Shown here piece after piece: positions 25,421 through 32,881 of a DNA stretch of 45,371 nucleotides. The first letter of the stretch is position 1. Every line of letters begins with the position of its first letter. The position numbers and the translations under genes are program-made. The stretch is from Alphaproteobacteria bacterium (lineage in GTDB: Bacteria; Pseudomonadota; Alphaproteobacteria; Rhodospirillales; Rhodospirillaceae): positions 1 through 45,371 of the forward strand of contig QJZR01000019.1 of NCBI GenBank assembly GCA_003246625.1, written 5' to 3'. The notes beneath the pieces were generated by a model. The model was given only the letters and a program-made list of their open reading frames with translations. It ran no database searches and had not been told where the DNA came from.

Positions 25421-26419
25421 ATGAAAGCGTTCAAAGCTTTAGTTGTATCCGCCTTGGCTTTGCTGATCTCCGGGCAAGCCTTCGCCGCAGACAAGACCGG
25501 TTGGCCGAGTGGCCTGCGCTTTTTGGCGGGGCCTCCGGGTGGTAACTGGTTCGCCCTGGGCGGCGCCTTGTCCGAGATGTGGTCGCATGACGTGATGCAG
25601 GTGACCAGCGGCACCGGCGGCGGCGTTTCCAACATCATCAACGTCGACCGTTCCAAGGGCGACATGGGCTTCTCGGTCGCGTCGCTGCAAAGCGCCGCCG
25701 AGGCCGGTATCCCCCCCTTCAAGGAAAAGACCAAGAACGTCGCGGTGCTGGCCAACGCCTATCCGCAGGTGACCTATTTCATCGCCCGTCAGGACTTCCT
25801 GACCAAGCATGACGTCAAGGACCTGGGCGACCTGGTCGAGAAGAAGGTGCCGGTGCGCTTCGCCACCCTGAAGCCGGGCACCTCCAGCGAATTCATCATT
25901 GCCCACCTGTTCGACACCGGTTACGGCGTCGACTATCGCGACGCCATCAAGTCGTGGGGCGGCTCGGTGCAGTACGCGTCGTATTCCGACGGCGCCGACT
26001 TGATCGCCGACAACCACATCGACGTCTTCGCCTTCTCGGTCGGCGAAGTCGCGGCGATCGTCATGAACATCGAAAGCCAAGCCAAGGTGAAGCTGCTTTC
26101 GGTGGACAAGGCGGCCCTGGCGGCGATGGAAAAGAAGTTCAAGACCTATACCTACACGATCAAGGCGGGTGGTCCCTACAAGTGCGTCGACAAGCCGGTC
26201 GAGGCCATCGGCGACTATACCTCGGTGGTGATCCGCAAGGACCTGCCCGACAGCCTGGCCTACGAGCTGGCCAAGGCGATGCTGAAGAACCAGAAGAGCC
26301 TGAGCGAGGCGGTCAAGGACTTCTCGTCGATGACGGCCAAGGCCAACAGCGAATCCAAGCTTCCCATTCATCCTGGTGCCAGAAAGTTCTGGATTGAAGC
26401 GGCGAAGGCTGGCAAATGA
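25421..26419 (+). CDS. TAXI-family TRAP transporter substrate-binding protein
   Basis: 332-residue periplasmic receptor with a clear signal peptide (MKAFKALVVSALALLISGQAFA). The TAXI signatures are present: FLAGPPGGNWFALGGALSEMW near the mature N-terminus, TGGGVSNI, DMGFSVASL, and the RFATLKPGTSSEF block that forms the ligand pocket. TAXI receptors feed a fused TRAP permease, and that gene follows with an ATGA overlap. Known family substrates include glutamate and 2-oxoglutarate, but this one cannot be assigned. Very strong ribosome-binding site. Confidence 0.93.
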   Translation: MKAFKALVVSALALLISGQAFAADKTGWPSGLRFLAGPPGGNWFALGGALSEMWSHDVMQVTSGTGGGVSNIINVDRSKGDMGFSVASLQSAAEAGIPPFKEKTKNVAVLANAYPQVTYFIARQDFLTKHDVKDLGDLVEKKVPVRFATLKPGTSSEFIIAHLFDTGYGVDYRDAIKSWGGSVQYASYSDGADLIADNHIDVFAFSVGEVAAIVMNIESQAKVKLLSVDKAALAAMEKKFKTYTYTIKAGGPYKCVDKPVEAIGDYTSVVIRKDLPDSLAYELAKAMLKNQKSLSEAVKDFSSMTAKANSESKLPIHPGARKFWIEAAKAGK

Positions 26420-28320
26420 GAACGCTGACCGGTATTCAGCGAAACATTACCTACTACTACCTTGTAGTAGTAGGTATGTTTCACCTTTACGTATCGTTTT
26501 TCGGCAGCTTCGAGGCCTATCTTCAGCGGACTATCCATCTGACCTTGCTGCTGCCGATGGCCTTTTTGCTTTACCCGATCAATAAGAAGAACCCGGCCAT
26601 CCAGGATCGCGCCCCGTTCTATGATTTCATCCTGGCCGGGATATCGCTTCTGCCCGGGATCTACGGCATCTATTATTACGAGGAAATCGCCACCCGCATC
26701 CGGCAGGTCGACCCGCTGACCCAGACGCAGATCGTCTTCGGCGTGATCCTGCTGCTTTCCCTGTTGGAGGCGACGCGCCGGACGGTCGGCTGGCCGCTGA
26801 CCCTGTTGGCGCTGTTCTTCACCTCGTACATGTATCTCGGCCAGCATTTCCCCGGCCCGATGCGCAGCACGCCCTTCGGCTTCGAGGAAGTCGTCGAGCA
26901 GATCTACCTCTCCGACGAGGGGATCTTCTCGATGCCGCTTGGGGTTTCCGCGACCTTCATCGCGATTTTCCTGATCTTCAGCGGCTTCGTCGAAAAAAGC
27001 GGCCTGGGCAACTATTTCAAAGCCCTGGCCGAGGCCTTCGCCGGGCGCGCGGTGGGCGGTCCGGCGAAGATCGCGGTGATCGCCTCGTGCCTGTTCGGTT
27101 CGATCTCCGGCTCCGCCGTCGCCAACGTCTACAGCACCGGCGCGTTCACCATTCCGCTGATGAAGCGGATCGGTTATCCGCCCTTCTTCGCGGGCGCGGT
27201 CGAGGCAGTGGCCAGTTCCGGCGGGCAGATCATGCCGCCGTTGATGGGGGCGGGCGCCTTCATCATGGCCGCCTTCCTGGCGGTGCCCTATTCCGACATC
27301 ATCACCGCCGCCCTGCTGCCGGCCCTGCTTTACTATTTCGCCGTGTTCATGATGGTGCATTTCATGGCGATCAAGGCCGGCATGAAGATCATGGATGACG
27401 AGGACATTCCCGATAAGGGCGTGGTCCTGAAGAAAAGCTACATGGCGATTCCGATCGTCGTGCTGGCGGTCTTCCTGTTCGCGGGCAACAGCGCGATGAT
27501 GGCGGGCTTCCTCAGCATCGTCACCGCCTGGGCGGTCAGCATGTTCAATCCCGGCGGACGGATGTTCGTGCGGGAGGTGATGGACGCCATCTACATCGGC
27601 ATGAAGAACCTGGTGATGATCTGCATCGCCTGCGCCACCGCCGGTCTGGTGATCGGCTCGGTGGCGATGACCGGGATCGGCTTCAAGTTCGTCGGCGCGA
27701 TTACCCTGCTGTCGGGCTCCCAGCCGCTGGTCGCGGTGTTCCTGATCATCGTCGTTTCGGTGATCCTGGGCATGGGCCTGCCGACGACCAGCGCCTACAT
27801 CCTGGCCGCCGCGCTGTGCGTGCCGATCCTGACCAAGTTCGGCTTCACCGGCATTTCGGCGCACCTGTTCGTCTTCTACTACGCGATCCTGTCGAACATC
27901 ACGCCACCGGTGGCCCTGGCCGCCTATGCCGCGAGTTCGATCTCGGGGGCGCCTCCCAACAAGACCGGGTTCACCGCGATGGGGCTGGGCATCATCGCCT
28001 TCATCATCCCGGTGTTCTTCCTCTACAACACCGCCTACCTGCTGGACGGCACGCCCCTGCAGATCGGTCTGGCGGTGGTTTCCGGCATCGCCGCGGTGCT
28101 GTTCGTCGCCCCGGCGATGATCGGACACGTGAAGCAGCATCTGGTATGGTGGAAGCGGGTGGCCTTCTTCGGACTGATGATCCTGTCCCTGATGCCGTCG
28201 CTCGAAGTCACGATCACCGCCGTCGTCGCCGGCATGGTCCTCTTCGTCATCGAATTCCGGAAGCCGCCGAAATCCAACCGCGCCTTCCGCGAGGAAGAGG
28301 GGCTTCTGCCTCAGGGCTAG
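26416..28320 (+). CDS. TRAP transporter fused large/small permease (DctQM type)
   Basis: 634-residue inner-membrane protein. The first part (about residues 1-130) corresponds to the small four-helix Q subunit and the rest to the M subunit. Large-subunit motifs are FGSISGSAVANV, GAFTIPLMKRIGYPP, EAVASSGGQIMPPLMGAGAFIMA and GLPTTSAYILAAALCVPIL. This is the usual partner of TAXI receptors; sodium-coupled. Its ATG overlaps the receptor stop by ATGA. Codons 9-23 are built from a near-perfect inverted repeat (26441-26482), giving the peptide YYYLVVV. A bidirectional terminator follows the stop. Confidence 0.93.
   Translation: MRTLTGIQRNITYYYLVVVGMFHLYVSFFGSFEAYLQRTIHLTLLLPMAFLLYPINKKNPAIQDRAPFYDFILAGISLLPGIYGIYYYEEIATRIRQVDPLTQTQIVFGVILLLSLLEATRRTVGWPLTLLALFFTSYMYLGQHFPGPMRSTPFGFEEVVEQIYLSDEGIFSMPLGVSATFIAIFLIFSGFVEKSGLGNYFKALAEAFAGRAVGGPAKIAVIASCLFGSISGSAVANVYSTGAFTIPLMKRIGYPPFFAGAVEAVASSGGQIMPPLMGAGAFIMAAFLAVPYSDIITAALLPALLYYFAVFMMVHFMAIKAGMKIMDDEDIPDKGVVLKKSYMAIPIVVLAVFLFAGNSAMMAGFLSIVTAWAVSMFNPGGRMFVREVMDAIYIGMKNLVMICIACATAGLVIGSVAMTGIGFKFVGAITLLSGSQPLVAVFLIIVVSVILGMGLPTTSAYILAAALCVPILTKFGFTGISAHLFVFYYAILSNITPPVALAAYAASSISGAPPNKTGFTAMGLGIIAFIIPVFFLYNTAYLLDGTPLQIGLAVVSGIAAVLFVAPAMIGHVKQHLVWWKRVAFFGLMILSLMPSLEVTITAVVAGMVLFVIEFRKPPKSNRAFREEEGLLPQG
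26441..26482 (+). repeat. Long hairpin at the start of the TRAP permease coding region
   Basis: The inner stem is 13 bp (26448-26460 with 26464-26476, loop CTT). After a single unpaired base (26447) it extends by 6 bp (26441-26446 with 26477-26482), giving 19 paired positions around a 3-base loop. It begins 22 bases past the receptor stop codon. It is AT-richer than its surroundings. The position suggests mRNA 3'-end protection for the receptor transcript, or attenuation of permease translation. Confidence 0.9.
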
Positions 28321-28342
28321 GCCGCGCCGCATGCGGAAAAAG

Positions 28343-28372
28343 AAAACGGGGGGAATTTTCCCCCCGTTTTTT
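28343..28372. terminator. Bidirectional terminator between TRAP operon and Anbu operon
   Basis: A perfect 13-bp stem, 28343-28355 with 28358-28370, with A-runs on the left and T-runs on the right, so both strands read GC stem then T-tract. It ends the TRAP operon (plus) and the Anbu operon (minus), whose last stop codon begins at 28374. Confidence 0.88.
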
Positions 28373-29151
28373 CATGCCCCGTCGCCGTTTCGCGGTCTGG
28401 CCGCGATGGTGTCCAGCTCGGCCGCCCAGTCGGGATGCGGCAGGGAAAGGAAAAGGGTACGCAGGCCGTTGCCCCAGACCTGGCCCAGGCGGTCGCAATA
28501 GGAATCGCCGGGGGCGAAGGTGCGGCGCATCGACACGGCGCAGGCGTCGCGCAGGCAGATGGTCAGATCCAGGGGCGGGCCCACCGACAGGTTGGCGCGG
28601 ATGGTGGAATCGAACGAGATCAGGCCGCAGATCGCGGCGTCGAGCGGCGGCGTCTGCGGCCGCAGCACGCGTTCGAGGATCGGCTTGCCGTATTTGGTCT
28701 CGCCGATCTGGAAATAGGGGGTTTCCGGCGTCGCCTCGATGAAGTTGCCCGCCGCGTAGATGTGGAACAGGCGCTGCGGCGTGCCCGCGATCTGCCCGCC
28801 CAGGATGAACGACGCGGCGAAGTCGACGCCCTGCGCCGCCAGGGCCGGGCCGTCCTGGTCGTGGACCTCGCGCAGGGTGGCGCCGACGAGGCGCGCCACC
28901 TCGAACATGCTGGGGGCGGCATAGAGGCTGCGCTCGGGGTCTTCCTCGTCCAGGCGTTCGCTCAGCAGCGAGATCACCGACTGGGTGATCGCCAGGTTTC
29001 CCGCCGACAGCAGCACGACGACGCGGTCGCTTCGGTCGTCGAAGATGAAGGTCTTGCGGAAGATGGAGACCGAATCGACCCCCGCGTTGGTGCGGGAATC
29101 GGACAGGAACACCAGTCCGTCGTCCAGCCGCATGCCCAGGCAATAACTCAT
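28372..29151 (-). CDS. Anbu-type proteasome-like protease (ancestral beta subunit)
   Basis: 259-residue Ntn-hydrolase of the Anbu family, related to HslV and proteasome beta subunits. The N-terminus MSYCLGMRLDDGLVFLSDSRTNAGVD is typical of Anbu. After Met removal the nucleophile would be Ser1 rather than the more usual Thr. The catalytic aspartate (mature D17, in SDSRTNAG) and the lysine in FRKTF (mature K32) are in place. VLLSAGNLAITQSV is also typical. Last gene of a four-gene operon with transglutaminase, alpha-E and ATP-grasp partners, 11 bases after the transglutaminase stop. Known Anbu proteins assemble into open or helical rings; their substrate is not known. Confidence 0.9.
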   Translation of the reverse strand: MSYCLGMRLDDGLVFLSDSRTNAGVDSVSIFRKTFIFDDRSDRVVVLLSAGNLAITQSVISLLSERLDEEDPERSLYAAPSMFEVARLVGATLREVHDQDGPALAAQGVDFAASFILGGQIAGTPQRLFHIYAAGNFIEATPETPYFQIGETKYGKPILERVLRPQTPPLDAAICGLISFDSTIRANLSVGPPLDLTICLRDACAVSMRRTFAPGDSYCDRLGQVWGNGLRTLFLSLPHPDWAAELDTIAARPRNGDGA

Positions 29152-29162
29152 CCGGGATATCC

Positions 29163-29963
29163 CTAACTCTGCACCTGTTCGACCTGCACCGCGACCGAGA
29201 CTTCCTCGCCGCCGCCGCCGGTGCGCACGCCGATCACCGGCGCCGCCGCCGCGTAGTCGGGGCCCACCGCCAGGCGGACGTAGGCGTCGGTCGCCGATTG
29301 CCGGTTGGCGGGATCGAAGCTGACCCAGCCCAGGTCGGCGACGAAGGCTTCGGCCCAGGCGTGGGTGGCGACGTCGCCGCTCCCGAACGCCAGATAACCG
29401 GAAACGTAGCGGCAGGGCAAGCCGATGACGCGGCAGGCGGCGATGAAGATGTGGGCGTGGTCCTGGCAGACGCCCTTGCCGGTGGAAAAGGCGCTGGCGG
29501 CGGGGGTGAAGACCGAGGTATGCCCGGCCTCGAAGGCGATGGCGTCGGCCTGCGCCGTCATCAGCGCGTGCAGGGCGGCGATGTCGCCTTCGGCGGCGCG
29601 GGTGTCGGCGAAGGGGCGGGCGAACCCGGCGATTTCGGCGGAAACGGCGGTCAGCGGCGTTTCGCGCAGGAACATGTCGGGCGGCAGGCCGTCGTCGAGG
29701 GGCAGCACCCCGGCGGTGTCGCGGGTCGTCACCACGCCGGAGACGCGGATGACCAGGCTGTCGTGGGTGGTGGATTCGCTGGCCACGTGCACGGTGTTGC
29801 CGTAGCCGTCGGTCCAGGGGCGCAGGCGCTCCGGCCCCTCGATGACCCAGCTTTCGGTGCGCTGGCAGCGGTCGACGCGCGGCGTCAGGCGCAGGTACTG
29901 GATGCTGCGCGAGGCTGCCTGGGTCAGGGAATAGACGGTTTCGTGACTGATCTGAAGCCGCAT
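29163..29963 (-). CDS. Transglutaminase-like cysteine protease (Anbu operon)
   Basis: 266-residue protein with an N-terminal beta-rich transglutaminase-associated domain (about residues 1-100, beginning MRLQISHETVYSL and LRLTPR). The catalytic transglutaminase-like core follows at about 145-225. The triad is visible: C166 in GKGVCQDHAH, H201 in THAWAEAF, D217 in SFDPAN. Bacterial proteins of this type act as cysteine peptidases or amide-bond-forming enzymes, probably in the cytoplasm since no signal peptide is present. It lies 7 bases after alpha-E and 11 bases before anbu, so co-transcription is nearly certain. Confidence 0.92.
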   Translation of the reverse strand: MRLQISHETVYSLTQAASRSIQYLRLTPRVDRCQRTESWVIEGPERLRPWTDGYGNTVHVASESTTHDSLVIRVSGVVTTRDTAGVLPLDDGLPPDMFLRETPLTAVSAEIAGFARPFADTRAAEGDIAALHALMTAQADAIAFEAGHTSVFTPAASAFSTGKGVCQDHAHIFIAACRVIGLPCRYVSGYLAFGSGDVATHAWAEAFVADLGWVSFDPANRQSATDAYVRLAVGPDYAAAAPVIGVRTGGGGEEVSVAVQVEQVQS

Positions 29964-29970
29964 CGCGTTC

Positions 29971-30915
29971 TCACTGCACCATCATGAAGTCGCGCTGGAT
30001 CTGCGTCGAGATTTCGTCCAGTTCCTGGCAGAAATCCAGCAGGAAGGCGCGCAGCCCGACGCGGCGGACCAGGCCGATCTGCACCGTCTGCAAGCGGTAT
30101 TGCAGTTCGTGCGCGGTCTTGAGCGAGTCCGCGGTGGGGTTGAGGGCGCGCAACGAGTTGACCACCTCGTCGATGCAGCCGCGCAAGGAGCGCGGCACCG
30201 TGGCGTTGAGGATCAGAAGCTCGGCGATGCGGCCGAAGTCGAGGTTGCTGGCGAAGGTCTCGCGGTAGGCGCGGTACGAGCCGAGCGCCTTCAGCAGCGC
30301 CATGCCCTCGTAGTATTCGCGCATCTTGGCCGCCGCGTCGTCGCCCGCGCCGCCGCGTTCGGGCTGTCCGGCCAGCAGGCGGGCGGTGTGGTCGCCGCGC
30401 TCCAGGTACATGCCGATGTTGGCGAAGGACAGGCTTTCGTCCCGCCGCATCGAGCCGAACAGCGCGCCGCGGAACATGAAGCAGCGTTCGGTCAGCCACT
30501 CCAGCCGGTCGTCGATGGCGGTGCGCTGCACCGTGGTGAAGTGCAGGTCCTTGATCGCCAGCCAGGTCTGGTTCAGGCATTCCCAGATTTCGTTGGTCAA
30601 GAGATGGCGGGTGGCGCGGGCGTTCTCCCGCGCGCAGGCCAGCACCGACTTGACGCTGGCCGGGTTTTCGCGGTCGAGCAGCATGTAGGCGAGGACGCGG
30701 CCGCTGGAAATCTGTTCGTAGCGGGCCATGAAGTCGTCCATCCGCCCGGTCAGCAGCAGGGGGCGCGACCAGATCGCCTCGTCGCCCTCGCCGCCCTCGG
30801 CGGAGGAGGTGAGCAAGGCGTTCAAGCCGGTGGCGCGCAACAGGCGCACCGTGCTTTCGACGCGCTCGACATGGCGCGCCATCCAGAAGACGTTGTCAGC
30901 GGCGCGGCCGAGCAT
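29971..30915 (-). CDS. Alpha-E domain protein (DUF403), Anbu operon
   Basis: 314-residue all-helical protein with the diagnostic N-terminus MLGRAADNVFWMARHVERVE and further conserved helices (WECLNQTWLAIKD, FMFRGALFGSMRRDES, GMYLERGDHTARLL). The family is almost always encoded next to a circularly permuted ATP-grasp and a transglutaminase, as here. It has no known enzymatic activity and is thought to be a partner or scaffold of the ligase. Its start overlaps the end of the ATP-grasp gene by 20 bases, implying translational coupling. Confidence 0.92.
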   Translation of the reverse strand: MLGRAADNVFWMARHVERVESTVRLLRATGLNALLTSSAEGGEGDEAIWSRPLLLTGRMDDFMARYEQISSGRVLAYMLLDRENPASVKSVLACARENARATRHLLTNEIWECLNQTWLAIKDLHFTTVQRTAIDDRLEWLTERCFMFRGALFGSMRRDESLSFANIGMYLERGDHTARLLAGQPERGGAGDDAAAKMREYYEGMALLKALGSYRAYRETFASNLDFGRIAELLILNATVPRSLRGCIDEVVNSLRALNPTADSLKTAHELQYRLQTVQIGLVRRVGLRAFLLDFCQELDEISTQIQRDFMMVQ

Positions 30916-32344
30916 GCGGTTTCTCCAGTACCCAGGTGTCCTTGGTGCCGCCGCCCTGCGACGAGTTGACCACCAGCGAGCCTTGCCGCATCGCGACGCG
31001 GGTCAGGCCGCCCGGCACCACCGTGGTCTTCTGTCCCGACAGGACGAAGGGCCGCAGGTCGACATGGCGCGGCGCGATGCCGTCCTCGACGAAGGTGGGG
31101 CAGGTGGACAACGCCAGGGTCGGCTGCGCGATGAAGCCGTCGGGGGCGGCGACGATCTTGGCGCGGAAGGCCTCGATCTCCGCCTTGGAGGCGGCGGGGC
31201 CGACCAGCATGCCGTAGCCGCCGGAACCGTGCACTTCCTTCACCACCAGTTCCGGCAGGTGGGCCAGGGTGTAGTCCAGGTCCTTCTTGCGGCGCAGGGT
31301 ATAGGTGGGCACGTTCTTCAGGATCGGTTCCTGCCCCAGATAGAAACGGATGATCTCGGGCATGTAGGCGTAAATCGCCTTGTCGTCGGCGATGCCGCCG
31401 CCCACCGCGTTGCACACCGTTACCCGCCCCAGGCGGCAGGCCGCCATCAGCCCGGCGACGCCCAGCGTGGAATCCCGCCGGAAGGTCAGGGGGTCGAGGA
31501 AGTCGTCGTCGATGCGGCGATAGATCACGTGCACCCGCTTCGGGCCGCGGGTGGTGCGCATGAAGACGTCGCCGTCGTCGACGAACAGGTCCTGCCCCTC
31601 CACCAGCTCGATGCCCATTTCCTGGGCAAGGAAGGCGTGCTCGAAATAGGCGCTGTTGTACTGGCCGGGGGTCAGCAGCACCACGGTGGGGTCTTCCACC
31701 TCCTTCGGCGCCACCGCGCGCAGGGTGTCGAGCAGCAGTTCCGGGTAATGGCTGACCGGCGCCACCGGATAGGCGGCGAAAAGGTCGGGGAACAGGCGCA
31801 TCATCGCCTGCCGGTTTTCCAGCATGTAGGAGACGCCGGACGGGGTGCGGGCGTTGTCCTCCAACACGTAGAAGGTCTTGGCGTCGATGCGCACGATGTC
31901 GATGCCGGCGACGTGGGCATAGACCGAACGCGGCAGCCTGAGGCCCAGCATCTCGGGGCGGAAGGCGTCGTTGGTCAGCACCAGTTCCGGCGGAATCCGG
32001 CCGGAACGCAGGATTTCCTGGTCGTTGTAGACGTCGTGGAGGAAGGCGTTCAGGGCGTCGACGCGCTGGATCACGCCGCGTTCGACGATGTCCCATTCCT
32101 CGGCGGAGATGATGCGCGGCACGATGTCGAAGGGGATCAGACGCTCCACCCCTCCGTCCTCGCCATAGACGTTGAAGGTGATGCCCACCGTGCGGAACAG
32201 GGAATTCGCCTGGTCGTGACGTTGCTTCAGGGTTTCGACCGGCGTCGAATGCAGCCACGCCGCGTAGCGGTCATAGGGCGCGCGCACCCCGCCGCCGCTG
32301 TGCATCTCGTCGAAAAAGGCGGTTTCGGACAACGGAACCTCCAT
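30896..32344 (-). CDS. Circularly permuted ATP-grasp protein (type 2), Anbu operon
   Basis: 482-residue protein of the CP_ATPgrasp_2 (DUF404/DUF407) family. Recognisable blocks are FNVYGEDGGVERLIPFDIVPRI, FYVLEDNARTPSGVSYMLENR, VVLLTPGQYNSAYFEHAFLA, NAVGGGIADDKAIYAY, and VVKEVHGSGGYGMLVGP near the C-terminus. ATP-grasp enzymes form amide bonds via acyl phosphates, so this is the likely peptide or amide ligase of the system. First gene of the operon. ATG at 32344 is taken as start; a GTG at 32350 is equally possible, and neither has a clear ribosome-binding site. A short palindrome (32354-32368) lies just upstream. Divergent from cowN. Confidence 0.9.
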   Translation of the reverse strand: MEVPLSETAFFDEMHSGGGVRAPYDRYAAWLHSTPVETLKQRHDQANSLFRTVGITFNVYGEDGGVERLIPFDIVPRIISAEEWDIVERGVIQRVDALNAFLHDVYNDQEILRSGRIPPELVLTNDAFRPEMLGLRLPRSVYAHVAGIDIVRIDAKTFYVLEDNARTPSGVSYMLENRQAMMRLFPDLFAAYPVAPVSHYPELLLDTLRAVAPKEVEDPTVVLLTPGQYNSAYFEHAFLAQEMGIELVEGQDLFVDDGDVFMRTTRGPKRVHVIYRRIDDDFLDPLTFRRDSTLGVAGLMAACRLGRVTVCNAVGGGIADDKAIYAYMPEIIRFYLGQEPILKNVPTYTLRRKKDLDYTLAHLPELVVKEVHGSGGYGMLVGPAASKAEIEAFRAKIVAAPDGFIAQPTLALSTCPTFVEDGIAPRHVDLRPFVLSGQKTTVVPGGLTRVAMRQGSLVVNSSQGGGTKDTWVLEKPHARPRR

Positions 32345-32353
32345 ACTCACGGG

Positions 32354-32368
32354 ACTTGCGCTGCAAGT
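32354..32368. repeat. Short palindrome upstream of the Anbu operon
   Basis: ACTTGC-GCT-GCAAGT, 6-bp arms, ends 10 bases before the first codon of the ATP-grasp gene. It could be an operator or an mRNA hairpin masking the start, and its position where a ribosome-binding site would be expected is notable. Confidence 0.4.
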
Positions 32369-32446
32369 TCGGGGCCATTCGGCAAGCCCCGGAAAGCCGC
32401 GCGGCGGCGGCGCGGGAAGAGGACGGGGTGGCGCTTTTTTGGTCGC

Positions 32447-32461
32447 TGGAACGGTTATTGC
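32447..32461 (+). promoter_or_regulatory. Sigma-54-type promoter of cowN
   Basis: TGGAACG-N4-TTGC matches the -24/-12 consensus TGGCACG-N4-TTGC with one substitution. GG (32448-32449) and GC (32460-32461) are exactly 10 bases apart, and T follows. Transcription would start near 32473. I find no NifA-type TGT-N10-ACA site in the 150 bases upstream. Confidence 0.65.
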
Positions 32462-32511
32462 TTAGCCCCTGGTCTGTTTCCGTTGCTTGTCGCGTCCAGT
32501 CCGAGGTTCCG

Positions 32512-32814
32512 ATGAACGATACCGCCGATACCCCCGCGCCCGACCGTTACGTCAGCTTCTGCAACATCGATTGCGACGGCATGGCCGCGCGCCTGCTGCC
32601 GGTGGCGCGGCGCTGCCTGGCCGCCGGGGATTACCTGGAAAACCCGTTCTGGCAGCGCTTCGACGACCGCGCGGCGGCGTTGATGCGGGGCGAGGCCGGG
32701 GTGCCGGACGCCCTCTACCTGGTGTGTTCGCACGTCATGTACCTGGCCGAACTGTTGGAGGACGACGCCGAAGGCCACGCCATGATCGAGGCGATCGAAT
32801 TGCAGTGTTGCTGA
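32512..32814 (+). CDS. cowN: CowN, protects N2-dependent growth from carbon monoxide
   Basis: 100-residue cytoplasmic protein matching CowN: DRYVSFCNIDCDGMAARLL at the N-terminus, NPFWQRF in the middle and the C-terminal AIELQCC with its Cys-Cys end. In Rhodospirillum rubrum, CowN is needed to grow on N2 when CO, a nitrogenase inhibitor, is present. GAGG stands 5 bases before the ATG. A sigma-54-type promoter lies about 50 bases upstream, as expected for a gene co-expressed with nitrogenase. Divergent from the Anbu operon; followed by a hairpin and nudC. Its presence implies that the organism fixes nitrogen, though no nif gene is in the window. Confidence 0.93.
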   Translation: MNDTADTPAPDRYVSFCNIDCDGMAARLLPVARRCLAAGDYLENPFWQRFDDRAAALMRGEAGVPDALYLVCSHVMYLAELLEDDAEGHAMIEAIELQCC

Positions 32815-32816
32815 CG

Positions 32817-32847
32817 ACGCCCCTTGTCGGTTTCGCGACAGGGGCGT
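32817..32847 (+). promoter_or_regulatory. Hairpin after cowN containing a CooA/CRP-type palindrome
   Basis: Arms 32817-32829 and 32836-32847 pair with one bulged base (32824) around a 6-base loop. It starts 2 bases past the cowN stop and has no T-tract. The inner part, TGTCG-N6-CGACA (32825-32840), has the spacing and right half of the CooA binding consensus TGTCA-N6-CGACA as I recall it. Either a transcript-end structure or a protein site for nudC. Confidence 0.5.
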
Positions 32848-32881
32848 AGAGATGCCGTCCGAAAAGAAACGGACGGCGGCG

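Noticed and set aside
26368-28332. Long minus-strand open frame opposite the TRAP permease
   Set aside because: The translation is low-complexity Arg/Asp/Gln/His-rich sequence, typical of the reverse strand of a membrane-protein gene in a GC-rich genome.
32280-32446. Search for a NifA upstream activator site (TGT-N10-ACA) before cowN
   Set aside because: The nearest candidate, TGT at about 32300, lacks the ACA half at the right spacing.
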